DNA of 64,000 nt from Sesamum alatum (GCA_034509735.1 JACGWO010000006.1:10369001-10433000), one strand, 5' to 3'. Shown: positions 44,785 to 57,039, counted from the stretch's first letter. The notes: generated by a model not told the origin, from the letters alone. A program made the numbers and translations.

Positions 44785-46985
44785 TGAAAGAATCGGTATG
44801 GCCCAGGAACGCGGCGGAAGCGTAAAATAAAAGAAATTAAAAAAAAAAGATTTCAAAGGGGTGTTCCCTTTGAATTCCCGGGCGTTCGGTGTATTCAAAA
44901 GCATAATAACATAAATAAAATATGCTTGAACATGTGGCTAGAGGAGGAAACAAAAAGTATAATAATTTAAATAGAAATATACCTTTTTCCTTTCACATGT
45001 ACAACGACAACAAGCTTTGATTCTCTCTTCGTTCCTTTTCCGTTCACCTTAGGATTCAAATTAGAACCCCTCTAATTTGTCCACACCATAGCAATGGAAG
45101 AAAATCTACATCTACTGCTAGGTAGAAGCTAGATCAAGGAAGAAACGAAAAACGTATTACACTATTGATTAGTGTATACGTCTTTCTCATGTTCTCATCT
45201 TGAATCCAATTCAAAGAGAACTCAAAAGAAGGAGAAAAAAGCTGGAAATTTTTGTGGCTTGTATGTTGGGGAATGCAAGTTAGGGAGATGAAAAGAGTAT
45301 ACATGTGTTGTGTAGTTGTAGGTAGTTTCCAAAACCACCTACACACTAATGCACAACTTGTGCTCAACCTCCAACCATGTTAGCACAATATGTGGACCAC
45401 CTAGCCATCATGGCAAGCCACATCATTGCTTACATGGAGCCACATCATTGCTTACATGGAGGACTTTCAACTCCTCTTAAACTTGCATCAAACCTTTGAG
45501 CTTTAATTTCAAGTCATGGACCGGTTTTGACCGGTCTTGATTTAATCAAATTAAATCAAGTGATCCATGGGTTTTAAATTAATCCAATTAATTTTAAACC
45601 TTATTGAAATCCAAAAGTTCATTTAATCCAATTAAATAAACATAAGCTCAAACACTAATTAATTGATCCAATCAATTAATTAGACAAAACCCAATAAATT
45701 AATCCAATTAATTTAAAGGTATTAAGCCCAAAATTAATTAATCTAATTAATTAATTCTTGGGCCATCCATCCAATGGATTTTCCCAATAAATGATCCAAT
45801 CATTTATATTCTCCTTTAATTAATTTAATCCAATTAAATTAATTCATTTCTTCCAGAATTAATTCCAAATTAATTCCACTATTTCCATAGTGATTTGTGT
45901 GTGACTCTTTAGGTTCACCCTCAGCTAGACTTGGCCTTGTGTCCAACACAATTGATTAATTAAATCCAATTTAATTAATTATTTCTGATTAACCATTAAT
46001 CAGAAATGCCCGTTACCATGGGTGGCCGTCTAGCAAGGTCCATGGCACTAGAGACTAGGTGAATGTTGGCGTGAACATTTAGGCTCCGAATTCCATACAG
46101 GTACAATCCTTCTGTCGACCATCTCCCGGCCTTAGTCTAGGGCATGGAATTGGGCGTCGGTTCCCATCCTGGACTAGACAACTATGCTACAAACTCGAGA
46201 CGCGTTTACTCTATTGATCGACCTAGGGAACCATTCCCTACTCGACCAATCTCTACGGCCGTAGACTTAATGAGTCGAAACCATCTCACAGCGCATAGGA
46301 GACATAGCTATCAAATACTAACAGGGGACAGATTCTCTATTGGAATCCACCGTCCTCACTACATACTCCGACTGCACTGGATAAGGCTTATAATAACCAT
46401 ATCAAAGAAACGGTCACCTCTCGCCAAATCCAAGATACAACCTTCATATGCATGCGACTGCCATGATTCCTCAAGTTCGAGGACTTATCCCATACTATCG
46501 GAACCGGGAATTCTAGTCATACCGACCAAGCCTCCAAGGCTTCCATATGACGATTCCCGCGAGTCAGTTCAGTTAGTCGACTATCTTGCCAACTAACCCA
46601 CTAAAATTGCATAGACGACCTACGTCTGGCACCGATGAAACTCGGCAGTCACCCAGTGAATGCAATACTTAGTGCAAGACTCTATAGGACACTCGAAGCC
46701 TAGTCTCGAGGTCCTCGACTTCGAACGTTTTAGACCGACCCTTAAGGAGTTGGTTTCATAGCCGCCAACCTATGCATAGCTCAACTCAATGGGTTTAACC
46801 AACCGGTCTGTGGGCATTTGTTGTGACATTGAAACACATTCAATGTAAGTAGTAAGCACAACAAACACATTTTGCCAATGATGAATACTTACTTTATCCA
46901 TCAATATAATATTACTTTGATAAAGATCGACGAATGGTTCCCAGAACAGCCAATCTAATTGACTTTCTGGTCACCTATTCTAACA
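44785..46985 (-). repeat. 5' LTR of copia element 1 (2,201 bp)
   Basis: It starts (minus) TGTTAGAATAGGTGACC and ends TTTCA. It matches 38,503-40,700 except for scattered substitutions and one- or two-base indels. A 150-codon open frame within it is a by-product of the LTR sequence, not a gene. Confidence 0.95.
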
Positions 46986-46990
46986 ATAAG

Positions 46991-47460
46991 ATGTTAGGGT
47001 GTTTGGCATTCTAAGATCTTTTTATTGGTAAAATGACTAAAAAGGACCTTATACTATTGCAATCAAATAAGTTACTATTTTTGACATATTTTGTATTTAA
47101 ACATTCGAAAAATACTTTCATAATTAGTATACAATAATATAACTCCAGATAAAAATTTAATAGTTATTTTTTTATAAAAGTAAAAAAATGACAAATTATT
47201 ATCTCTAAAATTTTGCATCGAAATAATATTAACATTCACGCTAGTTGAATAATAACATAAATATATAATTGACATATATTTTTAATTCCAATGACTACTT
47301 TTAGCCAAATTACAATTTATAATGTCTTGAAATTTTTACTATTTTTTTCAGTAAATATAACATCTATAGGATTTTTTTTACCATTATTATAATTAAAAAT
47401 CAATATTAATTATGTAATTAATGTCATAGTTATATGAGAAGGAAATCATATATAAAATTG

Positions 47461-47493
<33 letters not shown>

Positions 47494-47690
47494 GGGTGGG
47501 GGAGGGGGGGGAGGGGGAAAAAGAGAGAGAATCTTTTGTTGTTAAAAAAGTGGGTATTATGTTAAGGGTAAAATTGAAATATAACAAATTACTAAGGTTA
47601 TTTTTGTTTTTATCAATTATTAGAAGGAAAAAACGAAAGGTTCAAAACACTGGATGAGGTAAAATTTCAACTTGTGTATGAAAAGGGTTT
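46991..47690. other. Far side of the MITE and AT-rich DNA with a compound microsatellite
   Basis: It begins ATGTTAGGGTGTTTGG, continuing the copia target. TA repeats at about 47,460-47,478 pass into GA repeats and then a G-rich run at 47,493-47,517. No gene is seen. Confidence 0.6.
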
Positions 47691-48130
47691 ATGCCAAAGT
47701 ATTATAATTGGACTTCCCAAGTCGAAGAAAGGGTGCAGGAGTACTTTAATGCCGTGACCGTGCCCCTTGTGTAGCACCAGCAAATTCGAGCCATTCAGGA
47801 GAAGGGTAGTACGCACTGGGGTGATGTGGCGCAAATGGATTGGGTGTAGAGGATAGTTTTCGATGTCATTGGGCTGACTTTATGGTCTTCTTATAACCAG
47901 GGGGTGTCCCTGATGATGGTACGAGGTCTTGTCCTTCTGATACTAGCCTTAGTTTATATTACAGCGGGGCCCTCTAGGATTATGTGTCTGGGTTGTCAGA
48001 TTGTTTTCTTGATGTTCTGCATGCTGCGACCAACCATTGTGGAACGACATCACTACATCTCAGTTGGGTTAGATTGCTACTTTGGTTGATATCAAGGTCG
48101 AGGGGGGTTTTTTCCGAGTGAACATATGAT
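47691..48130 (+). pseudogene. Decayed ORF of unrecognised family (HWGDVAQMDW motif)
   Basis: From an ATG at 47,691 the frame reads MPKYYNWTSQVEERVQEYFN, then a TAG at 47,772. HQQIRAIQEKGSTHWGDVAQ and MDWV follow, then a second TAG at 47,847 before RIVFDVIGLTLW. Both stops could derive from CAG by a C-to-T change, the expected decay of a methylated element. Beyond 47,900 another frame (DCFLDVLHAATNHCG) looks more protein-like, implying a frameshift. I do not recognise the family. It is probably a transposable-element protein and may be related to the remnant at 38,199. Confidence 0.5.
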
Positions 48131-48206
48131 ATGAGACTTGGGTTTACCTGTTGAGAATATTGATGCGTGTAAAAATGGATTATGTTTTACTGGAAGGGCG
48201 ACATTA

Positions 48207-49055
48207 TGAAAGATTGTGGATCGTCCCAGGAAATACCGTGAATACGGAAGCGCGGTATAAAAATTAAATACAAAAATTAAAACATGCTTTTAATAAAATA
48301 AAAGAACACGTTCGAGGGGTGTACCCTTGAAGTTCCTGGGCGTTTGGTGTATCTCATGAATCAAAAAGTATAAAAGAAATCATGGAGGCCATAGGATTAA
48401 AAATAAAGAGAAACGAAAATTTAAACCGGAACCTACCGATTGTCGTTTTCGTCTTCTAACCGGTACTCGCATTGTTTTCCGATTTGCTCCAAGTCTCGTA
48501 TGTGAGACCCTCCAAACAGTAACACGCAATCCACCCACGTATCTTGCACGTCGTGCTAGCGAACGAACAAGTATTTTTGGAGAGGATGAATTAATCACAC
48601 GTTATTAATTAACGGTATTAATTCTCCTAAGTTCAATTGTTCCATGAACAAAAGAACAAGAAATTATTTTCTTGTTGTGAGAGAGAGAGGGCGGACGAGT
48701 AGGGAGAGAGGAGAGAGCCGAGTGTGTGTGTGTGTGTGTGTTGGAATTTCATCACTCCTCAAATAGTGAGGGGCTAGGACTATTTATAGAGGAGGAGTTT
48801 AATCCTCTTTAAACTCCAACTCTAAAGAAGACTATTTGACTAGGATTTTGACTTAGTCAAAGTCCTAGTCAAAGTAGTATTTGACCTAGTCAAATTTAAT
48901 CTTAGCCATCCATCTCCCCTTTTAATCTCAACCATTAATTTAATTTAATGGAATATTTAAAACCTATTTAAATATTCCAAAGGGCAATAAATAAATATAA
49001 ATATTTATTCTAGGCCCATTAATTTAATTTTCTAATAAATCCAATTGGATTCCAT
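48207..49055 (-). repeat. Truncated LTR of the copia family, minus orientation
   Basis: The reverse complement ends CCTGGGACGATCC followed by a TTTCA end and resembles the 3' part of the LTR at 51,585-53,557. It includes a TATAAATAG string at about 48,780 and a GT microsatellite. No primer-binding site adjoins the TTTCA end, so this is an outer LTR end or a solo LTR. It breaks off where the CACTA repeats begin near 49,055. Confidence 0.75.
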
Positions 49056-49059
49056 GAAG

Positions 49060-49825
49060 AAGTGATCCGTTCCAAAGTCTAATCCAACCAGATGTTTAAC
49101 CGGCTTCACAAATACCGATCCAACATATTGAAACAAAAATAAATGCCGTTCTAAAAGTAATTACCAAATATCAAGGTTATCGTTCCAACTCAAGTTCCTA
49201 TAGACCGTTCCAACATTGCATTCTAAATAACGGACCAAACTGTGCCTAATTATATTTTAAAGTTAATGACAAAATATCATTGATGTCACTCCACAAATCA
49301 TCCCTAAAATCGTGACAAGTATGTATTCCAAATAAAGAACAACACCGTTCCTAAATACATTCCAACGTGAGGTTCAACTAGAGTTTCATATGCCGTTCCA
49401 ATGCCTATCACCTGGACATAAACAAACCGTTCCAAATTGTATACCTAAATGAGTTGCAAGATGCGTCTTTGATACATTCAAATTTATGTCAATAAGGTTG
49501 CAAAGACCGTTCCAAATCATGTCAAAAAATAAAGAACCAATAATAATGTGTTCGAATACATAAATTACATATTTACATAGAAAACTGTAATTAGGAACGG
49601 TTTTTACCATGTGAGTAAAAAACCGCACCTAATTAGGAACGGTTGCTTCACTATCGTTCCTAAATATTAGGAACACCATCAATTATGATGGAAGGCCTCC
49701 CATTCCATTACCTTTCTAAAGGCCGGTCAAAGTATGTTCAGCGAGTAATTCCCCATTCCAAATTAAAAAAAAAAAAAAAAAGAATCGTTCCTAAACTCGG
49801 TACAATTCCCGCAATTTTTGTAGTG
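49060..49825. mobile_element. CACTA-type transposon right end, GGAACGGTT repeat family
   Basis: Dense CCGTTCCAA / GGAACGGTT words lead to GCAATTTTTGTAGTG, the right terminal repeat ending at 49,825. The family is the same as the left end at 7,569. A poly-A tract lies near 49,766-49,781. Its left part has been lost at the junction with the LTR fragment. Confidence 0.75.
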
Positions 49826-51584
49826 TGTAGAGATAATTACCACAACATCCACTGATCTATAGCCAAATTAGGCCAATTGTTGCATTTTTGCATAATTACA
49901 TGTACACCTATCAAAAGGTTAACATCAGTAAACTATCACCCCCGTCCCCATTTTTCGCGCCGGGAAAAGCTTATGTCGGCGAAAAATCCCCCTAAAACTC
50001 CATATTACCCCTGTTGACTTGATCTTATATAAATTTATCACATCCTTAATGGATCATAATCCCCTAAGGGGAGTTTATGTAATTACCAAATTCTCAGAGG
50101 TGGTGTCAAAGAAATGTTATGGAAAATAGCAAAATGACCCCGTATAAGTTTTTGTTTATTAAACCAATTTATGATTTAAAACTAAATTTCATAACATTGT
50201 AGTTTTTTATCTTTAAAAATTTTCTAATTAAAAATTTCTTATGAATTTGATGTGTACCAGAGTCCAGCAGAACCACAATGCTTGAAGAATTTTTACGAAA
50301 ATTCTAGGAACAAGAGGGGCCTAACCTGAAAAACATGAGTTAGATTCCAATGCTTAAGTCGGTATTTGAATTACTAAAGAAATAATTGAAAAAACTTGAA
50401 CTAACGTAAGAATATAGTGTGATAATTGGTTTGAAGTATTAAAATACTGAAATATGAATGAAAATGAGCGTGTGGACTGCAAAAAAGAGTAGGGAGCTCG
50501 TAGTTGTTTCGTGAGAGCAAAAAGTGTGGAAGTGTGAGTGATTAAAGTTACCATTGTGACTGCACGTTGATCTCTATTTATAGGAGGCTTTGGAGGCAGA
50601 ATTTGGAAGTTAGTGAAAGGAACGGAATGGCTTTAAACAATTAAAATAAGTAGCAGAAGCAAAAATCAAAACAAATTTAAATCCCATCAAACATAAATAT
50701 AACCACGAGATTATACCTTTTTCGAATTTGTTTTGAATCTACTTCACGTGTTGTTCCCTCTCTGAATCTGCATTCATGCAGAGATCAATTAGATCTCCTC
50801 TAGGTACGTCCACACAACACGTCCGTAGCAGAATTCACGAATCCACTTCTAGGTGGTTAGTGATCTTGCAACGGAAACTATTTATGTTGAAAGAAACTAA
50901 TCCAAACCTCACTATCAAATTAGTGAACCAGATTATTTAGGTGGCTGTCCAAGAGAGCCCCTCGGCCTTTGACTCCTTCAGGAAGAGGAGTCTACTCTTC
51001 CTTGACCTAGTCTTAGAATTTGTTTGGTTGGGGTGAAAATTGGGTGTATAAGAGAAGTTGAAGTAAAATAGGATGTATAAGAAAAATACTTGTGTTTGGT
51101 TAGAGAAGAGATGGAAGAGGAAGTAAAAGTGGATGTATATGAAATCCCTCCGGAGTTCAATTTTATTTCCGTCCAAGCTTGGGCGGAAAAGTGAAAGTAT
51201 AAGGCAAAAAGACAAACAAACACATATTTTATTTTTATTTACTTTATTACCCATATATATAATTTTCCTCCAATTCTTTTCTCCTTCTTGTTGATAATAC
51301 CGGTACATAATTTTTGAGGAAAAAAAATAGCTAAGTCGTCCAAAAAACTACTACGTTGAAGTCAACAATCAGGTAAACATGCTTTACTTTTGTGTTTTTT
51401 CAGAATTTTTTATTGTTAATTTGTCATTAATCTTGATTTGATTTAAACTGAATAGTTTAGAATAATGAATAATACTCATTTTGATGAATATTTTTACTAA
51501 TAATGTCCGTTCTTATTTTTGTTTGATGAATATTTTTATTAATAGAGTTTTAAAATTTCTTATATACTAAAATTATTTTAGTAT
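49826..51584. other. Intergenic DNA, no gene seen
   Basis: It contains a possible decayed GGGTAAATTAC-type MITE at about 49,860-50,105 (CATAATTACATGTACACC, CCCCTAAGGGGAG). At 51,000-51,200 a GTTTGGTT-rich stretch resembles the edge of a hAT-like MITE. No boundary is certain. Confidence 0.4.
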
Positions 51585-53557
51585 TGTTAGAATAGGTGAC
51601 CGTGAAACCAATCTTGTTAGGCTTATGGAACCTATTTCTGAAAATATGGTGTTTAAATAAAGTTTATGAATAAAAGTGATATTCATATCTGGCATTAATT
51701 CTTTGTTTATGTTCACTTAACTGCTTTACATTACAAACTGTTCAATGCACAAACAAAACCCACAGACCGAAAGGTTAATCCAAGAAACTAGATTGCGCAT
51801 AGGATGACAAGTAATGAAATCCATTTCTATGGATCGGTCTGATATACTCCGAGTCGAAGGACCTCGAGATAGGGTATCGAGAGTCCGTTTGAGACTTGCA
51901 CTAAGCGATTCCAGTCGTGTTTCATCGACAAGTGTCAAGGGTCGTCCATGCAATGTTAGTGGGTTAGCCAGCTTGGTGTGGGCTGACTGAGGTGACTCGT
52001 GAGAATCGTCATATGGGAAACCTTAAGTGGGTTGGTCTGTATGACTTGAATTCTCGATTTCCGACAGTACGGGTTTGGTCCTCGGACCTGATGGACTATT
52101 GTGGTCACATACACACCATGCCTGTATCATAGATTTGTCAAGAGGCTTCCAAGTCGAGAGACTCGATTGTCATAAGCCCTAATTAGTGCAGTCAAGGTGT
52201 GTAGTGTAAACGTTAGGTCCTAACAAAGAATCTGTCTTCTCTGAAAAGGGGTTGACAGTAATATCTCACTTACACTCTGAGAATCATCCTCTAGTAAATC
52301 TGTGGCCACAGTGACTAAACACTGGGATGAGATCCCTGTGACTTTTGGTGTGGACAAGCCAAAGCTTTAGTCAAGAATGGGTACCGACACCTTTTGTCCA
52401 CATCCTAGACTATAGCTGTAAGATGGTAGACGGAAGGACAAACATACTAAAGAGCTTAAACGTTCACGCCATAATATTCACCTAGTCTCCAGTGCCATGG
52501 ACCGTTGCTAGACGGCTACCCATAGTGACGGACGAATTTCCATCATAGGATGATTGGAAATTCGGCCAAGTCTAGTTGAGGGTGAACCTAAATAATCACA
52601 CAAAATCCACTGGTAACGGAGGAATTAATTTGGAATTAATTCCGGGAGATAGAACAATTTAATTAGATTAAATTGGTTCCCTTTTCTTGGATTATTAATT
52701 CTTTTAATTGAGTTAAATAGAAATAACTAATAAATTTGATTTATAAAATTGAGGAAATAGGCTCAAAATAATTATTTAATTATTTAAGGCCTAATGGATT
52801 ATTTTAAATTAGATTTTAAATATTCCATAAAATCCATCTAGTGATGGACGGACGAGATCGAATGGAGAGATCAATGGCCAAGATTTAGTTTGACGTAGTC
52901 TCTACCCTAAGTTGACTAGGATTTGACTAGGTCAAAATTCTAGTCAACCTATGCCTCTTTATGAGAGTTTGAAGATGACTAGGAGAAGTCCCTTCCTTTA
53001 AATTTTCATAGACACACACACACACAAGGCGATGATCTCTAGCGCACACACACACACTCGGCCTCTCCTCTCTCTCTTGTCCACTTCTCCTCACACTCTC
53101 CAAGAATTGTTAGTTCCTTATCTTTGATACAAGAGAACTCTAGGCAAATCGATCACGTTAGTTCATAACGCTAGGTAGATTTGTCCTCCTATATTCCTCT
53201 TGCTAGAACGGGGATCAAGATCCGGTGGATTACGTGGATAATTTAGAGGGTTCCTGAATCTTGATGGCAAAACGTGGAACAACGCACGTAGCGGTACGAA
53301 GAAAACTACAACGGGTAGGTCACATGTTTCTTTCTTTGCAACTCTATGGCCACCATGATCTTAGCATATTTATTTTTTTTTGTTCATGAGATACACTGAA
53401 CGCCCGGGAGGTTCAACAGACCATGTTTAAACGTGTATTTTATTTATCTATCAAACGTGTAATTTATTTATGTTTATAGCATGTTTAGTTTTCATGTTTT
53501 CAATTATAGCGCTTCCACTTTTGCGCTCCCTCCTGGGACGATCCACGCATGCTTTCA
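51585..53557 (+). repeat. 5' LTR of copia element 2
   Basis: It starts TGTTAGAATAGGTGACCG and ends GCATGCTTTCA, then the primer-binding site. CA microsatellites at about 53,012-53,024 and 53,044-53,056 and a degenerate TATA region near 52,955 mark the promoter part. Confidence 0.9.
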
Positions 53558-53580
53558 GTGGTATCAGAGTTCGGTTCGGT
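53558..53580 (+). promoter_or_regulatory. Primer-binding site of copia element 2
   Basis: GTGGTATCAGAGTTCGGTTCG directly follows the LTR. It has the tRNA-Met complement found at 44,763, with one change. Confidence 0.85.
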
Positions 53581-53799
53581 GTATTGGCCTAGAGTTTTAT
53601 GTTCTATACGTTCAAAAACATGTTTTACGTGGCTTTATTTACGTTTTATGGCATGCCGTATAAACTAGGGTTTATTGTATTAATTTTGCACATTAATTTT
53701 GGATCATGAATTTTTTTCTTGAAATATTTTCTTTGTTTCTTGAAGGAAAAATGGGGCAGAAACACCAACGAAAACAGAAAACAGCAATCGTGGCAGTTA

Positions 53800-54185
53800 C
53801 TGGTTGACTGCGCGTGCAGTGCGCACGGCCAGGCACACGCGCCCAGCCAGGCGCGCACAGTGCGTGCACGAAAGCAAGCAAAGGTTGTCGGCCGCGCGCG
53901 CACGTAGACAGAGGTGCTTGCGCACGCGCACCCAGCCAGCGTGTCTAGCACGCGCGACAGGCAGACGCGCAGCCAGTCGGCCGCGCGCTCAGGGAGCGTA
54001 ACTAAACACGCGCGCACGTAGGCAAGGGTGTCTGTGTGCGGCCGCCCTGCACGCACAAGTGGCAGATCTGGCTTGCCCCCGCGCGCAGCTAGGCGTGTGC
54101 GCATGCAGGCAGGGGAGCCTGCGCGCGCCCAGCGTGTGCAGGCGGCAGACTGGCCTGGCCAGCGCACACATCCAGCCAGGCTACT
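53800..54185 (+). repeat. CpG-rich imperfect repeat block in the copia leader
   Basis: About 385 bp composed largely of GCGCGCAC, CACGCGCGC and GCAGGCAGG words, with far higher GC and CpG than anything else in the window. Related units such as GCGCGCGCACGTAGACAGAG (53,893) and ACGCGCGCACGTAGGCAAGG (54,008) recur about 115 bp apart. The block lies between primer-binding site and gag. It is absent from copia element 1, whose leader is about 1.3 kb shorter. Long open frames on both strands here are an effect of the composition. Confidence 0.85.
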
Positions 54186-55674
54186 TGGCCGGAAGCCCAT
54201 TTTATGTTCTCGTGGTTGTTTTTCAAATTTTTTTTTTTCTAGGTTTATTTCTTGGATTATTTCTGCATGTTTTTCTTAAAAGACATTATTTAAAGGTATT
54301 ATATTTTGGGTTTGGTTTGGAACCACCTAAAATTTAATATTGTTTAAATAATGAGAAAATAATTTTCTAGCAAGAAAATTGCAATGGTTGCACCGATGGT
54401 CAAAATTTTTGGTGTAGAAATTATGCGTTAATTTTATGCGTTTTTTTGATATTGGTTATCATGAGATTATATGAGTGACATGTTTACTTGATTATGTGAA
54501 ATGCTATTTTCGTTGATGAGAACGGATGATCACAAAGCCCTATACCGCATGAATGGATTATTTTATGGAGGGCCTGTGTGTCTCGTTTTATTATTTTCCT
54601 CTCTCTTTTCTGGTTGCCTTGGAATAATAAGGCCTTCTATCTCCCTCCAAAATGTATTCCCCCGGGTGTTTGTCAGGGTTTCTTTTTAAGTTGTAATGAG
54701 AGTAGAATAGTTGTGAGGTTTTATTTCTTAATTAAATGAAGAAATAAAGGATGATCCACAAGTAGGATTCCAAGGAGTTCAATGGAGGTCCATAACCATG
54801 GAGGCCCAGTGGACAAAGAGGCAAGGCCCATCAGTGTGTTGATGGGTTACTACTATTAAATGTAATAGTGTAGGAGCAACCCTAGATTGACCATAGATCC
54901 ACTGCGGGCTCAGTGGGTCGCATAGGATTTGGGTTTATGATCATGCGACAGGGCGTGCTAGGCTTTATTTTGCATGTGGCATATTTGATGGATGAATGGT
55001 TTATTTATCGTATTATTGCTATGGCATGTGAAATATATATTACGCATAGATGTATGTATGTGGTGTGATGAGGTCTCGGTCTTTAAACTCTCACGTGGTT
55101 GGACCAAGCTAAAATATTAGACCTTTAATAAATGGAGAACCTTAGTTGTTCATCCAAGCCTTCCATCCATGACAAAGTGAGGAAGCTACTTTCAGTCAAT
55201 TGCGTGGTCTCACGAGTCGTGGCACGTCTGTTCTAAAAATAAGCTGCACGTTTGTTGTGATCGAAGTGAATACTCGCCTATTACCTGTCTCACGAGTCGT
55301 GGGGCTAGCAATGAGTGCTATGATTCGGTTGATTGAGTTGGGTCTAACGCCTGAATAACGTGATTCGCATGGAGTCCTCAGGATCGCGTAAAAGGGTGAG
55401 GCAAAATATCTTCAGCATCTCGTTGGACGATAATGGTATGGAATACCCCCATAAAGTTCTTTTCCATGCGAATCGTAAAAGCGGAGTATGAAAAATTTTA
55501 TTGTGGATCCCAAGCCCACTAGGAAAAGGTTTCCCAAAAACGACGTTTGAAGTGACGTGTTTTTGTGAAATAGTGGGAGCACTAAATGACTGAAGTCCAA
55601 GTTTTTAATTGATTATTTAACAACACTTTATTTCTGTTGAATGTATGCTTTATTTTAAATGTAGATTTAAAACA
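54186..55674 (+). other. Remainder of the copia 2 leader
   Basis: From about 54,780 it aligns with the leader of element 1, including CCACTGCGGGCTCAGTGG and two CACGAGTCGTG palindromes (near 55,213 and 55,291). No gene is present. Confidence 0.65.
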
Positions 55675-56540
55675 ATGTCTAAGAATCCATTATCCTCCAT
55701 ACTTGAGACAAACAAATTCAATGGAACAAACTAGAAGGACTGGTTGCGCAATCTGAGGATAGTCCTCAATTATGAGAACCAATGCTATGTCATGGACAAG
55801 CAATTCCCGTGCACTTTGCCGGAGGAATCCACGCTAGAAGAATGTGAGACGTTCGAACTTTGGCACCGGGATAACCAAAAAGTACATAACCTCATACTAG
55901 CATCTATGACTAATGAGATGCAGAAACAATATGAGAGGCTGGACGACATTCCCTCCATAATGGATCGCCTAAGGGATTGCTATGCAGTCCTGGACCGGCA
56001 TACTAGGTATGTCGCTACGAAGGCGTTCTTTAGAACTAAGATGACCGAAGGATCCTCTATACATGAGCATGGGGTCAAGATGCTTACCTTGGTGGAAAAG
56101 CTTGAAGAACTCAAAGAAGGGCTCAATAACGAGACGTACATTGATGTGATCCTTCAGTCACTCCCACCCTCATTCGACCAATTTATTATTAAATACAACA
56201 TGAATGCAATTGAGAAGAACATGAATGAGTTAATTAATATGTTGGTCCAATACGAGCCAACAACCAAGAAGTCTGCGCCATCTGTGTCGATTTGAGAGGC
56301 TTCAAATTCCAAAACGAAAGGCAAGGGTGCCAGACGTTGGGAAAGGAAGAAGGAAAAGGGAAAGGCCTTCACAGCTACTACAAACGCTAAGAGCGTTCCC
56401 GTTGCCAAAGTGGGGAAAGGCAAAGGGAAGAGGAAGGTTGACTCAAAGCAACAGTCAAGGGCAAATGACATATGCGTTCATTGTCGTGAGAAAGGGCATT
56501 AGAAGAGGGATTACCCCAAATTTCTTTCCGAGCAAGGTAC
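55675..56540 (+). pseudogene. Gag of copia element 2
   Basis: ATG at 55,675 (MSKNPLSSILETNKFNGTN), then an in-frame TAG at 55,732. The long frame follows to 56,295 with the UBN2-type gag core (TFELWHRDNQKVHNLILASM, then YVATKAFFRTKM). A stop and a Lys-rich linker precede the zinc knuckle CVHCREKGH at about 56,480. There a TAG replaces the next residue and the last Cys reads Tyr (RDYPK), so zinc binding is lost. Gag would have formed the cytoplasmic particle. Confidence 0.8.
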
Positions 56541-56544
56541 GTTT

Positions 56545-57030
56545 GTGGTTGAGGTTAATATGGCCACTAACTCTGCCTCTTGGATATTGGATATCGACTG
56601 TGGAGCTCACATTTGCAATAACTTGCAGGTGCTGAAAAGAAGCAGAAAACTAAGTGCCTTAGTCTTGAAGCTTGGCGATGGCAAGGCCGTTGCTCCAGAA
56701 GCAGTAGGAAATGCCAGCTTAGTAATTAGTGATCATGTTAGGATATAATTAGAGGATTTTTATTACGTACCTAGCATGATAAAAAATATCATTTCCATTC
56801 TGTTGTTAGATAATAGTGGTTATGAATTTTTGATCTATAAAAATTGCTTTTATTTGATGAAAGGTGGAACTCATTTGCTTGGTACACTTAATAACGGTCT
56901 CTACATTCCGAAAAAGTCTAATTTTATTATGACTGCTCAACACAAACACAAAATAGATAAACATGAGAACGCACAATTGTCGCATGACAGGCTAGGTCAC
57001 ATCTCTCAAGAAAGGATGAAAGGTTCGTAG
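56545..57030 (+). pseudogene. Copia element 2 protease and GAG-pre-integrase region
   Basis: The frame starts after a frameshift at the end of gag. The protease motif reads SWILDIDCGAHICNN, where a functional enzyme needs D-T/S-G, so the catalytic triad is damaged. A LEDFYYVP-like string with an upstream TAA and GTHLLGTLNNGLYIP follows. The HDRLGHISQERM block that begins the integrase zinc-binding region ends at a stop at 57,028. Confidence 0.8.
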
Positions 57031-57039
57031 ATTCGAAGA

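Larger units (their letters stand above)
38503..46985 (-). mobile_element. Ty1/copia LTR retrotransposon, 8.5 kb, minus strand
   Basis: LTRs of 2.2 kb (38,503-40,700 and 44,785-46,985) in the same orientation enclose a 4.1-kb interior. Perfect 5-bp flanks ATAAG (38,498-38,502 and 46,986-46,990) mark the insertion. On the minus strand the order is 5' LTR (right), tRNA-Met primer-binding site, leader, gag, pol remnants, polypurine tract, 3' LTR (left). The interior is too short for a full polyprotein and I see no reverse transcriptase motif, so the element is non-autonomous. The LTRs remain nearly alignable end to end, which indicates fairly recent insertion. Confidence 0.92.

Noticed and set aside
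46144..46596. 150-codon open frame on the plus strand
   Set aside because: It lies inside the 5' LTR of copia element 1, antisense to it, is broken in the matching LTR at 38,503-40,700, and shows no domain.
7569..49825. One giant 42-kb CACTA transposon bounded by the two GGAACGGTT ends
   Set aside because: The flanking triplets differ (TAT versus TGT), and unrelated single-copy DNA, including the RFL gene, lies between.
50937..51308. 123-codon minus-strand frame
   Set aside because: Low-complexity, aromatic-rich translation of AT-rich DNA. No motif.
53646..54200. 184-codon minus-strand frame and several overlapping frames on both strands
   Set aside because: They coincide with the GC-rich repeat block, where stop codons are rare by composition. 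The proteins are Arg/Ala/Cys-rich without any motif.
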